NCBI RefSeq assembly: GCF_017355915.2
Contig: NZ_JAFEUV020000009.1
Span: forward strand, 124,001 to 188,000
Length of the DNA stretch: 64,000 bases
Origin: Telluribacter roseus
Lineage (GTDB): Bacteria; Bacteroidota; Bacteroidia; Cytophagales; Spirosomataceae
Reading direction: 5' to 3'
Positions within the stretch are counted from its first letter, which is position 1. Each line of letters starts with the position of its first letter. The notes beneath the pieces were generated by a model. The model was not told the origin of the DNA. It did not search any database and saw only the letters and a list, made by a program, of their open reading frames with translations. A program made the translations under genes and the position numbers. Below, piece after piece: positions 33,609 through 42,353 of the stretch.

Positions 33609-34142
33609 ATGAACTTTTCAGAAATAAAAGAGGTACTACTAAGCCAGTTTGGTGAAGGTATCATTGTTAACTCCGTTGATAATGCGCCTCAGCCCTACCT
33701 GGTAGTACACGCCGAGCGAATAGCCGACCTGGGTACCTTCCTGCACCGGGACGAGCGGCTGTTCTTCGACCACCTGGCCTGCGTAACCGGTATTGACAAC
33801 GGCGCCGAGGCCGGTACCATGGAGGTAGTCTATAACTTCTACTCCATCCCCTACGGCCACGGCCTCATGCTGAAAATAATGCTGGTACGTAACAAAGAGA
33901 ACGAACCCCTGCCCACCGTACCTAGTCTCAGCCACATCTGGCGCACGGCCGACTGGCACGAGCGGGAGGCATATGATCTGGTGGGAATCCATTTTGAAGG
34001 TCACCCCGACCTGCGACGTATCCTGCTTCCCGCCGACTGGGAAGGCCACCCCCTCCGCCGCGACTATACGGTGCAGGAAGTGTACCACGGCATACGCGTC
34101 CGCTATGAAGATCGCGATGTACCTACCTCCGATGATGTATAA
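33609..34142 (+). CDS. nuoC: NADH-quinone oxidoreductase subunit C
   Basis: 177 residues, the usual 30 kDa-subunit fold, not fused to NuoD. Family signature in the C-terminal half: WHEREAYDLVGIHFEGHPDL, LLPADWEGHPLRRDY. Peripheral-arm structural subunit near the quinone site. The operon then stops: the next gene is an unrelated secreted protein and nuoD is not in the window. Confidence 0.95.
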   Translation: MNFSEIKEVLLSQFGEGIIVNSVDNAPQPYLVVHAERIADLGTFLHRDERLFFDHLACVTGIDNGAEAGTMEVVYNFYSIPYGHGLMLKIMLVRNKENEPLPTVPSLSHIWRTADWHEREAYDLVGIHFEGHPDLRRILLPADWEGHPLRRDYTVQEVYHGIRVRYEDRDVPTSDDV

Positions 34143-34219
34143 AATTCACAGACTTGATTATATTGGCAGACCTTTGGGTCTGCCATTTGTTTATAGTACG
34201 TACCCCCATTCTGACAGCC

Positions 34220-35908
34220 ATGATTCGACCTATTACCCTACTACTACTTTTCTTATTCGTATACTCGCATAGCCAGGCCCAACGGGCCGACTCCGTTATC
34301 ATCAGGGGACGCATCCTCAATCTGACTGCACCGCTGTACCGCCAGGCACCCGCTATTACCTTTACCCGTAACAACCTGCTCCAGCCCCAGTCGGAGCTGG
34401 CCCGACAGGCCCCCTTACAGGCCGACGGTAGTTTCAGGGTGGCCCTGCCGCTGATATTCCCGCAGGAGGAAGTCTATCTTGACTACGGCGGCAAGGTATT
34501 CACTACCTTCCTGGCTTCACCGGGTCAGGTCGAGATCACGTTTGATGCCGACTCCATGTTTAAGGCCCGGAGGCTTTTCTACTTTGCCGGTGTCAATGCC
34601 GAAGCCAACAACCAGTACGCCCGCTATGCGATGGAGGAGAGCCGACTACTGAGAGAAAACAAACGGCTGGGGGCCAACTTTTATGACCATTTGTGGGAGC
34701 AGGGTACCCTACCGGTCCGGCGTGCGGTGCAAAACCGGGCCGACCTGCGACTTTCGGCGCTCAGGGCCGCTGCCGATCAGGGGGTGATTGCTCCTGCCTT
34801 ACAGCGTTGGGCCCGTGCCATTACCGATGAAGAACAGCTCACCACACTCTATGAGCATGCTATGGCCAACGGCGTGCAGGTAGAACGGGACCTGCTGGAT
34901 AGCCTCAACCGCCTGATAGCCTCACCGCTTACTTTACAGCGTATTACCTGGGGGCAGACATTTTCAAACTACGCCACCCGCCAGATTACCGAAGCGGCAT
35001 TCGCAAATCCCAACTGGAACCGCTCGCTACCGGTGGATCTGCTGGCCCAACTGATCAAAACGTACGTCAGTCCGCTGTCGCAAAGCGAGCGGGTACAACT
35101 TGACAGGATTATAAGCGAAGAAAGAATAAGCCGGGACGGCGTTGACTTCCTGAGCAGCCTGTACGGTCGTAACCGGCGTCTGCTGGATATAATCACGCAG
35201 TTCGAAAAAATGAAGCGCGCCTACAGCGAGCTGTACAATAGCACAGCGGCCGAGTTCCTGATGGCCCGGTACCTGGTCGATCAGTTTTACCTGTATAATC
35301 TCGACCAGCAGAAGATTATGTACAACCACGTACGGAGGCAGCTTGAAGTACCTCGCATACGGCAGTCACTGGACGAACTGTACCGGTTGGAAGTAAAAGA
35401 CAGCACACTGGTACGACTGGCTCAGACCCGTACCGACCTGGGACAGGACCCGACGGAGGTACTTCCGGGCATCTGGATCGCTCAGTCGGAGGGCAACGGC
35501 CGGGAGTGGTTTAAGCGCATTGAAGAGTTGTATAAAAACAAGGCCCTGTACCTGGTGAAGTGGAGCCTGCGCGATGAAGCCAGCCGGAGAGAAGTAGCCT
35601 TTGTCCCGGCACTTCGGGCACAGCTCCCCGATGATGTAGAAGTTATTTATATTCATCTGCCCACCGAAGAGATGCCCCCTGCCCAGGAGCTTTGGCGGCA
35701 GTACATCCTGCGTCACCAGCTCAGGGGGGTACATCTGTACCTGAATGATGCCCAGGCCATGCAGCTCCTTTTCCGACTCAATCCTATATCAGTACCTACG
35801 TTTGGCATACTCAAACCCAACGGAAAGAACTTTACCCGCAGAGCTCCGCCCCCAAGTGAAGGAGCCGAGGCGTATAAGTCTTTGATGAAGGCCCGGCAAA
35901 GCCACTAG
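34220..35908 (+). CDS. Secreted protein with a degenerate TlpA-like thioredoxin domain
   Basis: 562 residues from ATG 34220, start of the signal peptide (MIRPITLLLLFLFVYSHSQAQ). The N-terminal region up to about 110 resembles the beta-rich domain found before TlpA-like disulfide reductases in Bacteroidota. A long helical middle follows. The C-terminal 130 residues look like a thioredoxin fold (ALYLVKWSLRDEASRREVAF, then DVEVIYIHLP and SVPTFGILKPNG with the cis-Pro), but the CxxC site is missing: the usual WCGPC place reads SLRDEASRR. It therefore cannot be a dithiol oxidoreductase. Periplasmic structural or binding role is inferred. Confidence 0.68.
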   Translation: MIRPITLLLLFLFVYSHSQAQRADSVIIRGRILNLTAPLYRQAPAITFTRNNLLQPQSELARQAPLQADGSFRVALPLIFPQEEVYLDYGGKVFTTFLASPGQVEITFDADSMFKARRLFYFAGVNAEANNQYARYAMEESRLLRENKRLGANFYDHLWEQGTLPVRRAVQNRADLRLSALRAAADQGVIAPALQRWARAITDEEQLTTLYEHAMANGVQVERDLLDSLNRLIASPLTLQRITWGQTFSNYATRQITEAAFANPNWNRSLPVDLLAQLIKTYVSPLSQSERVQLDRIISEERISRDGVDFLSSLYGRNRRLLDIITQFEKMKRAYSELYNSTAAEFLMARYLVDQFYLYNLDQQKIMYNHVRRQLEVPRIRQSLDELYRLEVKDSTLVRLAQTRTDLGQDPTEVLPGIWIAQSEGNGREWFKRIEELYKNKALYLVKWSLRDEASRREVAFVPALRAQLPDDVEVIYIHLPTEEMPPAQELWRQYILRHQLRGVHLYLNDAQAMQLLFRLNPISVPTFGILKPNGKNFTRRAPPPSEGAEAYKSLMKARQSH

Positions 35909-35914
35909 ATTGAT

Positions 35915-35947
35915 AAAGGAGGATCTAATCAGGTCCTCCTTTATTTT
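35915..35947 (+). terminator. Rho-independent terminator
   Basis: Stem AAAGGAGGA/TCCTCCTTT with a ten-base loop, followed by ATTTTT, seven bases past the thioredoxin-like gene's stop. The rest of the 327-base gap up to 36235 is AT-rich and I see nothing in it. Confidence 0.85.
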
Positions 35948-36235
35948 TACTCCACAGTATTTATCTATATAGAGTCCAGCTTAGTGTAAAGTTCTACTCC
36001 ATGTAGTAGCCCCCCCTGTGACATATGTAGCTGCAACTGCGCCCTCAGCCAACAAACGCCTCTGCATTTAGTTCTTTCAGCAATTGTTGGTCTACTACTT
36101 TTTTATCCGGCTTGCGTTAGACAATGGCTTTTGTTCGTTTAATAGAATATATAATCAGTTATAAATGAGCTATCTGCCCTGACTGCCCGGCACAGCGTTT
36201 GGATTAGATAATGAGCAGTCCTTTTCACGAAGTTC

Positions 36236-38077
36236 ATGTTTCGCTATATAGTACTTGTAGTATTTATACTGACTGCCTTTACCGCCCAAAGCCAGAACCT
36301 TGATAGCCTTTCTTCCGCCAGAAACGAAAGGGACAGTATCAGGTATACCCGGCTCAAAGAACGTATGGGCAAAACCAGGCTTTCCCGCCACCTGTACCGC
36401 CTGCTATTCAGGGATGTGTACAACCGGGGCCGGGTCGGTGAAGTCAGTACTATCGAAACGAACCCCTTCATCCCCTTCGAAGGACTAATTATTGGCAGCA
36501 TCAGTATCCAGCAGCTCGATATATTCGGAGAGTCGGTATATGATACCACCCGCAGGGGCAACCGCCTGGAGCGGTTCGTAAGTAAACACCTGCACACCGA
36601 CACCCGCAAGCACATTATCCGCAACTCTTTCTTACTCTTCAATGAGGGAGACCTGATCAACGCCCAGCAGCTCAAGGACAATGAACGTCTGCTCCGGTCC
36701 AACCCTACTATACTGGATGCGCGTATCCTGGTTACGCGGCGGGCCGAGTCGACCTGGCTGGCTGACGTGGTGGTACTGGTTCAGGATGTGTGGTCGCTCA
36801 ATGTCTCCGGCGGCTTTGCCGGGTTTGACCGCTTCAACCTGGGCGTCGACAATATCAACGTAGGCGGGTACGCCCACTCGCACTACAACGCCATCCGCTG
36901 GAACGCCCGCGATACCCTCCAGCGCCTCCAGTTCAGGAGTATCTACACGATTCCCTACATCGGAAAAACCTTCATAACCGGTCAGGCGAGCTTTATCTGG
37001 GAGCGGGACCTGAAGCAGCAGTCCATCCGGCTGTCGCGCCCGTTCCTGACGGTACAGACCAAGTACGCGGGCTCTCTGAATCTGGGGCACGCCCGGATAC
37101 AGGAGTATAAGCGGCCGCTGGAAGACCGAAATTCTATCATCAGCTACCCGGTGGCTTACAACTATTTTGACGTATGGATCGGACGATCCTTCAAGCTGCC
37201 GGGTATCTCGTCACAGGAAAATACTCGCTTTATCGTTGCGCTTCGTACCAACAACTATAATCACACCCAACGACCCGCAGTACGGGCTGACACCAATAAA
37301 CTATACTGGAACCGGCACGCGACGCTGGCCAGTGTCGGATTTTCTAACCGCAACTACCGGCGCGATGTACTTATCTATGGATTCGGGCGTACGGAGGACG
37401 TCCCCCTGGGTCATTTGTTTGCGCTGACCGTAGGCAGAGAAGGTACTGAGTTTGGGCAGCGGGGCTACGGCGGAGTACAGTATGCTACCGGGAACTACTT
37501 GCCACACGGCCTTGGTTATCTGTATGGTATGGTCAATATCGGGAGCTACTTCCAGGGAGGCAAAGCCCAGCAAGGGGTACTTGGCGGACAACTCAACTAC
37601 TTCAGTGGACTGGCTCCCCTAGGTAACAGCTACTTCCGGCAGTTTATTAACATACGCTATACCTATGGTATCAACCGTGACCCGCTGGAGTACCTCAACA
37701 TCAGCCGGAACGAAGGCATCCGGGGCGTGTCAAGTGTGTACCTGCTTGGTACCAAGCGCCTTACTGCGGGGCTCGAGTCGGTGTTGTTTTCTACGCGCAG
37801 CCTTTTGGGCTTCCGGATTGCCTACTTCCTGTTTGGTGATCTGGGACTTGTAGAAAGCAACCGGAGCCTGTGGAAGAGCCCGGTGTATCAGGGGTACGGG
37901 ATTGGATTCAGGTTCCGGAACGAAAACATCACCTTTAATACGTTTCAGGTACGGGTAGGTTATTATCCCAACATCCCGGATGTGTACACCCCCTGGCGGT
38001 TTGAAGGCGGAGGTATATCTACCCTGCAGTTACGCGACTTTGATATAGCGGCTCCCAGTATACTGCCGCTACGCTAG
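36236..38077 (+). CDS. Outer membrane protein with POTRA-like region (BamA/TamA superfamily-like)
   Basis: 613 residues. Signal peptide ends near FTAQSQ; then an N-terminal region with one or two POTRA-like units (LLFNEGDLINAQQLKDNERLLR, followed by DARILVTRRAESTWLADVVVLVQD, the usual beta-strand pair) and a C-terminal beta-barrel of about 380 residues with many aromatic and basic residues. This is the layout of Omp85-like assembly or translocation proteins, shorter than BamA because it has fewer POTRA repeats. Partner and cargo unknown. Confidence 0.7.
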   Translation: MFRYIVLVVFILTAFTAQSQNLDSLSSARNERDSIRYTRLKERMGKTRLSRHLYRLLFRDVYNRGRVGEVSTIETNPFIPFEGLIIGSISIQQLDIFGESVYDTTRRGNRLERFVSKHLHTDTRKHIIRNSFLLFNEGDLINAQQLKDNERLLRSNPTILDARILVTRRAESTWLADVVVLVQDVWSLNVSGGFAGFDRFNLGVDNINVGGYAHSHYNAIRWNARDTLQRLQFRSIYTIPYIGKTFITGQASFIWERDLKQQSIRLSRPFLTVQTKYAGSLNLGHARIQEYKRPLEDRNSIISYPVAYNYFDVWIGRSFKLPGISSQENTRFIVALRTNNYNHTQRPAVRADTNKLYWNRHATLASVGFSNRNYRRDVLIYGFGRTEDVPLGHLFALTVGREGTEFGQRGYGGVQYATGNYLPHGLGYLYGMVNIGSYFQGGKAQQGVLGGQLNYFSGLAPLGNSYFRQFINIRYTYGINRDPLEYLNISRNEGIRGVSSVYLLGTKRLTAGLESVLFSTRSLLGFRIAYFLFGDLGLVESNRSLWKSPVYQGYGIGFRFRNENITFNTFQVRVGYYPNIPDVYTPWRFEGGGISTLQLRDFDIAAPSILPLR

Positions 38078-38159
38078 CACATAGCGCTTATAATTATATA
38101 TAGCTGCTATGTCACTATTTATAGCGAAATTAATATTATCAAAACTTTTTTCAACGAAG

Positions 38160-38199
38160 GGTAGGTCTTCCCGAAAACGGGCCCTACCTTTGTGCAATT
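38160..38199 (+). terminator. Hairpin terminator after outer membrane gene
   Basis: Imperfect stem: GGTAGG (38160-38165) with CCTACC (38183-38188), inner CCCG/CGGG around an AAAA loop, then a T-rich tail. The TACCTTTG at 38185-38192 inside it also fits a promoter box for carB, so terminator and promoter may share bases. Confidence 0.6.
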
Positions 38200-38285
38200 T
38201 TTGGACGTACCCTACTGAGTATTAGGTATTCTCTTCCAGAAGTTACGTTTATAACATAGTTCACAATTTCAAAAACTGTACTACT

Positions 38286-41114
38286 GTGCCCAAAAATCAA
38301 AACATCAATTCCGTTCTAATCATCGGTTCTGGTCCCATTATCATTGGCCAGGCATGTGAGTTCGACTACTCAGGCTCTCAGGCAGCCCGTTCGTTACGAG
38401 AGGAGGGGATTGAAGTAATCCTAATAAACTCTAACCCGGCGACGATCATGACGGATCCGATGAATGCCGACCACGTGTACCTTCGTCCGTTAGAGAAAAA
38501 GTATATTGTTGAGATTCTTGAAAAGCATAAGGTAGACGCCGTTTTGCCAACCATGGGAGGCCAGACGGCGTTAAATTTAGCTATTGACTGCGACAAAGCC
38601 GGTATCTGGAAAAAGTACGGCGTTGAGATCATTGGTGTAGATATACATGCCATTGAAACTACCGAAGACCGGGAGAAATTCCGTCTGAAAATGCTGGAAC
38701 TTGACGCGAACGTGTGCAAGGGACGTACTGCTCGCTCTTTCCTCGAAGGTAAGGAAATAGCTCAGGAAATAGGCTTCCCGCTGGTGATACGGCCCTCTTA
38801 TACATTAGGCGGTACCGGAGGTGGTTTTGTAGATAAACCCGAGGATTTTGATAAAGCGCTTACCAACGGTCTGCACGCTTCGCCGGTACATGAAGTACTC
38901 GTAGAGCAAAGTGTAATGGGCTGGAAGGAGTATGAGCTGGAGCTACTGCGTGACGGCAATGGCAACCTCATCATTGTCTGTTCCATCGAGAACTTCGACC
39001 CTATGGGGGTACACACCGGTGACAGCATCACGGTAGCCCCGGCCATGACCCTCCCCGACACCCTGTACCAGAAAATGCGCGACCTGGCCATTAAGTGTAT
39101 GAATGGCATCGGGCAGTTTGCGGGGGGCTGTAATATTCAGTTCTCGGTAAATCCCGAAACGGATGACATCATTGTGATCGAGATCAACCCACGCGTATCC
39201 CGTTCGTCGGCGCTGGCTTCCAAAGCTACCGGATATCCTATTGCCAAGATTGCCGCTAAAATGGCCATTGGTTATAACCTCGATGAGCTGATCAACCCGA
39301 TCACGGGTAGTACCTCAGCGTTCTTCGAACCTACCATTGACTATGTGATCGTGAAGGTACCTCGCTGGAACTTTGACAAGTTCCCGGGAGCGGATCGCCA
39401 CCTGGGCTTACAGATGAAGTCGGTAGGTGAGGCCATGGGTATCGGTCGTAACTTCCAGGAGGCCTTACAGAAAGCCTGTCAGTCGCTCGAAATCCGCCGC
39501 AACGGACTGGGTGCTGACGGCCGCGAACTGCAGGATCAGGAAACCATCAAGAAGAGCCTGGCTAACCCTAGCTGGGACCGCCTGTTCCATATCTACGATG
39601 CCTTTAAGATTGGCCTTTCGTTCAAAACCATACAGAATCTAACTAAGATTGATGCGTGGTTCCTGCGCCAGATCGAAGAGCTCATTGAGCTGGAACGTGA
39701 GATAGAAAACTATGACCTGTCGGATCTGCCGTACGAGCTGATGCTCACTGCCAAGCAGAAGGGCTACGCCGACCGTCAGATTGCACACCTGCTGGGTACC
39801 AAGGAGAGCAAGGTCATGAACCGCCGGCTGGAAATGGGTATCAAGCGTGTATATAAATGCGTAGATACCTGTGCGGCCGAATTCGAAGCCAGGACTCCCT
39901 ACTACTACTCTACCTTCAACGCCTCAATGGATCAGCCGGATAACGAATCCATCGTGAGTGACCGCAAAAAGGTAGTAGTACTGGGCTCAGGTCCTAATCG
40001 TATCGGACAGGGTATCGAGTTTGACTACTCCTGCGTACACGGGGTACTGGCCGCCAAAGAGTGTGGCTACGAGACCATCATGATCAACTGTAACCCCGAA
40101 ACGGTTTCGACAGACCCCGATATTTCGGATAAGCTGTACTTTGAGCCGGTGTTCTGGGAGCACGTATACGATATTATTCAGCACGAAAAGCCAGAGGGCG
40201 TAATCGTGCAGCTCGGTGGACAGACGGCCCTTAAAATGGCCGAGAAGCTGGATAAGCTGGGTATAAAGATTATCGGTACCAGCTACCACTCACTCGACTG
40301 GGCCGAAGATCGGGGACGTTTCTCGGCGCTGCTGCGCGAGCTGGACATCCCGTATCCGAAGTTCGGAACGGTTCGTACCTCTGATGCGGCCGTAGAGCTT
40401 TCGCGTGGGCTAGGCTTCCCGCTGCTGGTACGCCCCAGCTACGTACTGGGAGGCCAGAGCATGAAGATCGTTATCAACGAGAAGGAACTTGAGCAGCACG
40501 TTGTAAAGATCCTGCACGATATTCCTGATAACAACATCCTGCTCGACCACTTCCTGGAAGGGGCTATCGAAGCCGAAGCGGATGCGATCTGCGACGGAGA
40601 AGACGCTTACATCATCGGTATTATGGAGCACATCGAGCCCGCAGGTATCCACTCCGGCGACTCACACGCGACTCTGCCTCCTTTTGATCTGTCTCTGGAC
40701 GAAATCCGCCAGATCGAAGAGCATACCCGCAAGATTGCTCTGGCGATGGAGGTAAAAGGTCTGATCAACGTACAGTTTGCGGTAAAGAATGGCGTGGTGT
40801 ACGTAATTGAGGCCAATCCTCGTGCTTCACGTACGGTACCATTCATATGCAAAGCGTATCAGGAGCCTTACGTCAACTACGCGACCAAGCTGATGCTGGG
40901 AGAGAAGAAGGTGAAGGATTTTGACTTCAACCCGGTTAAGAATGGCTGGGCGATCAAGATTCCGGTGTTCTCGTTCAACAAGTTCCCGAACGTAAACAAG
41001 GAGCTGGGTCCAGAAATGAAATCGACCGGTGAAGGTATCTATTTCATTGAGAACCTTCAGGACGACTTCTTCCTGCGTGTGTACGGTGAGCGTAATATGT
41101 ACATGAGCCGCTAA
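38286..41114 (+). CDS. carB: Carbamoyl phosphate synthase large subunit
   Basis: 942 residues from a GTG start (MPKNQNINSVLIIGSGP). Two ATP-grasp halves: carboxyphosphate domain (about 1-400; IGSGPIIIGQACEFDYSG, RPSYTLGGTGGG) and carbamoyl-phosphate domain (about 555-935; LGSGPNRIGQGIEFDYSC, RPSYVLGGQSM), joined by an oligomerisation domain. It makes carbamoyl phosphate for pyrimidine and arginine synthesis with the glutaminase CarA, which is not in the window. The chain stops right after the second synthetase domain; the roughly 130-residue regulatory MGS-like domain of the 1073-residue E. coli enzyme is absent. Confidence 0.96.
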   Translation: MPKNQNINSVLIIGSGPIIIGQACEFDYSGSQAARSLREEGIEVILINSNPATIMTDPMNADHVYLRPLEKKYIVEILEKHKVDAVLPTMGGQTALNLAIDCDKAGIWKKYGVEIIGVDIHAIETTEDREKFRLKMLELDANVCKGRTARSFLEGKEIAQEIGFPLVIRPSYTLGGTGGGFVDKPEDFDKALTNGLHASPVHEVLVEQSVMGWKEYELELLRDGNGNLIIVCSIENFDPMGVHTGDSITVAPAMTLPDTLYQKMRDLAIKCMNGIGQFAGGCNIQFSVNPETDDIIVIEINPRVSRSSALASKATGYPIAKIAAKMAIGYNLDELINPITGSTSAFFEPTIDYVIVKVPRWNFDKFPGADRHLGLQMKSVGEAMGIGRNFQEALQKACQSLEIRRNGLGADGRELQDQETIKKSLANPSWDRLFHIYDAFKIGLSFKTIQNLTKIDAWFLRQIEELIELEREIENYDLSDLPYELMLTAKQKGYADRQIAHLLGTKESKVMNRRLEMGIKRVYKCVDTCAAEFEARTPYYYSTFNASMDQPDNESIVSDRKKVVVLGSGPNRIGQGIEFDYSCVHGVLAAKECGYETIMINCNPETVSTDPDISDKLYFEPVFWEHVYDIIQHEKPEGVIVQLGGQTALKMAEKLDKLGIKIIGTSYHSLDWAEDRGRFSALLRELDIPYPKFGTVRTSDAAVELSRGLGFPLLVRPSYVLGGQSMKIVINEKELEQHVVKILHDIPDNNILLDHFLEGAIEAEADAICDGEDAYIIGIMEHIEPAGIHSGDSHATLPPFDLSLDEIRQIEEHTRKIALAMEVKGLINVQFAVKNGVVYVIEANPRASRTVPFICKAYQEPYVNYATKLMLGEKKVKDFDFNPVKNGWAIKIPVFSFNKFPNVNKELGPEMKSTGEGIYFIENLQDDFFLRVYGERNMYMSR

Positions 41115-41137
41115 TTAGCTCGTACCAATAAAGCATA

Positions 41138-41165
41138 AGCCCCCGCCCGTGCGGGGGCTTTTTTT
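41138..41165 (+). terminator. Rho-independent terminator after carB
   Basis: AGCCCCCGC, CCGT loop, GCGGGGGCT, then seven T. Strong intrinsic terminator 24 bases past the stop. Confidence 0.92.
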
Positions 41166-41253
41166 GTATCCTGATGGTAGTATCCCTATTACCGAAAGCC
41201 TATGTCTAAGTACTACGAGTTATGAAAACCCAGATAACATTTAGCCTCCCCTG

Positions 41254-42129
41254 ATGTTTTCTGATAGTACTCTTCCTGTTCATGTACCAGGTTATTTAAT
41301 CCAACTACTCCAGATGAAAGGCAGGGATAAGAAGAGAATCCTTATTCATTATCTACCTGTTTATGGGTGTATTGCTACCGGAATCATTTATGTAGCCATA
41401 GGCCTGATTGCTATTCTTTCCTACTTAAAATTAAAGGAAGGCGGTGCCGATGAAAGTAGTCTGCTGGTTTTCCTGGACAGGTACTTCCTGGGCAAAATCC
41501 TGAACCTCGTCATTTTGCTGGGTACCCTTTGCTATATATTCTGGCGGATCTACGAGACCATCTATGATCCTTACAATTACGGAAAAGGGGCAAAAGGACT
41601 GGCAAAGCGAGCGGGAGTTGCCCTTAGCACTACTGCCGATGCTCTGATTGCCTACGCCGCCATTGAGGTGCTGCTCGGCATTGGGAACATACCGGAGAAT
41701 GGCGAACCCGAAGAACAACGTCAGCTGGTAGGCAGCATTCTGCAGGAAAGCTGGGGCAAGTGGCTCATTATAGGCGTAGGGGCTATAATTGCCCTAACGG
41801 CTATTGTTCAATTTATTTATGGCGTTACCAGGGGGTACAGGGAGCGACTGGACATTGATCATTTCAGCTCTGGCACCAGGAGACTCATCCACACCCTGGC
41901 CAAGATAGGGTACCTGGCCCGGGGTATTATCCTGGGGCTAATCGGCTTTTTCTTCATCAAGGCTGGCGTTTGGAATAGTGCCTACTATATCGTGAATACT
42001 GATAAGGCGTTTGACTTTATCGGGGATCATGTCGGGCATGTATACTTCATTCTGGTAGCCTTAGGTACCATCTGCTATGGCCTGTTTATGTTTGCCCTTG
42101 GGGTCGCCTATGATGTAGACAGAGACTAG
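41254..42129 (+). CDS. DUF1206 membrane protein
   Basis: 291 residues (271 if the internal ATG at 41314 is used). Six hydrophobic segments in three pairs, each with the small-residue G-x-x-Y/A-R-G type pattern of DUF1206 (for example KIGYLARGIILGLIGFFFIKAG). An internal duplication origin is visible. Function is unknown for the family. Confidence 0.8.
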   Translation: MFSDSTLPVHVPGYLIQLLQMKGRDKKRILIHYLPVYGCIATGIIYVAIGLIAILSYLKLKEGGADESSLLVFLDRYFLGKILNLVILLGTLCYIFWRIYETIYDPYNYGKGAKGLAKRAGVALSTTADALIAYAAIEVLLGIGNIPENGEPEEQRQLVGSILQESWGKWLIIGVGAIIALTAIVQFIYGVTRGYRERLDIDHFSSGTRRLIHTLAKIGYLARGIILGLIGFFFIKAGVWNSAYYIVNTDKAFDFIGDHVGHVYFILVALGTICYGLFMFALGVAYDVDRD

Positions 42130-42289
42130 ATCTGCTCCCCTAAGGCATCAGGAGCTTATAAAGTTACAGCCATGTATATAGTTGGGTATACGACTGGCAA
42201 TCAGTAAAGAGTACCGTAGCAAATAGCTCTGCTGCTTTTCATTTTAAGTCGTTTACGAAATTTAATCCTAACTATTGGAAGTAGTTTTC

Positions 42290-42297
42290 TATTTTTG
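42290..42297 (+). promoter_or_regulatory. -7 promoter box for the SGNH gene
   Basis: TATTTTTG, perfect TAnnTTTG match, 56 bases before the ATG at 42354. No good -33 element at the expected distance. Confidence 0.4.
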
Positions 42298-42353
42298 TTT
42301 CCTTAGAAAGGGGTTATGTGTAACCAGAAGAGTGTACATCCATACTTAGTTAT

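Noticed and set aside
38185-38192. TACCTTTG as carB promoter
   Set aside because: It lies in the stem and tail of a terminator hairpin, so I annotate the terminator and mention the promoter only as a possibility.
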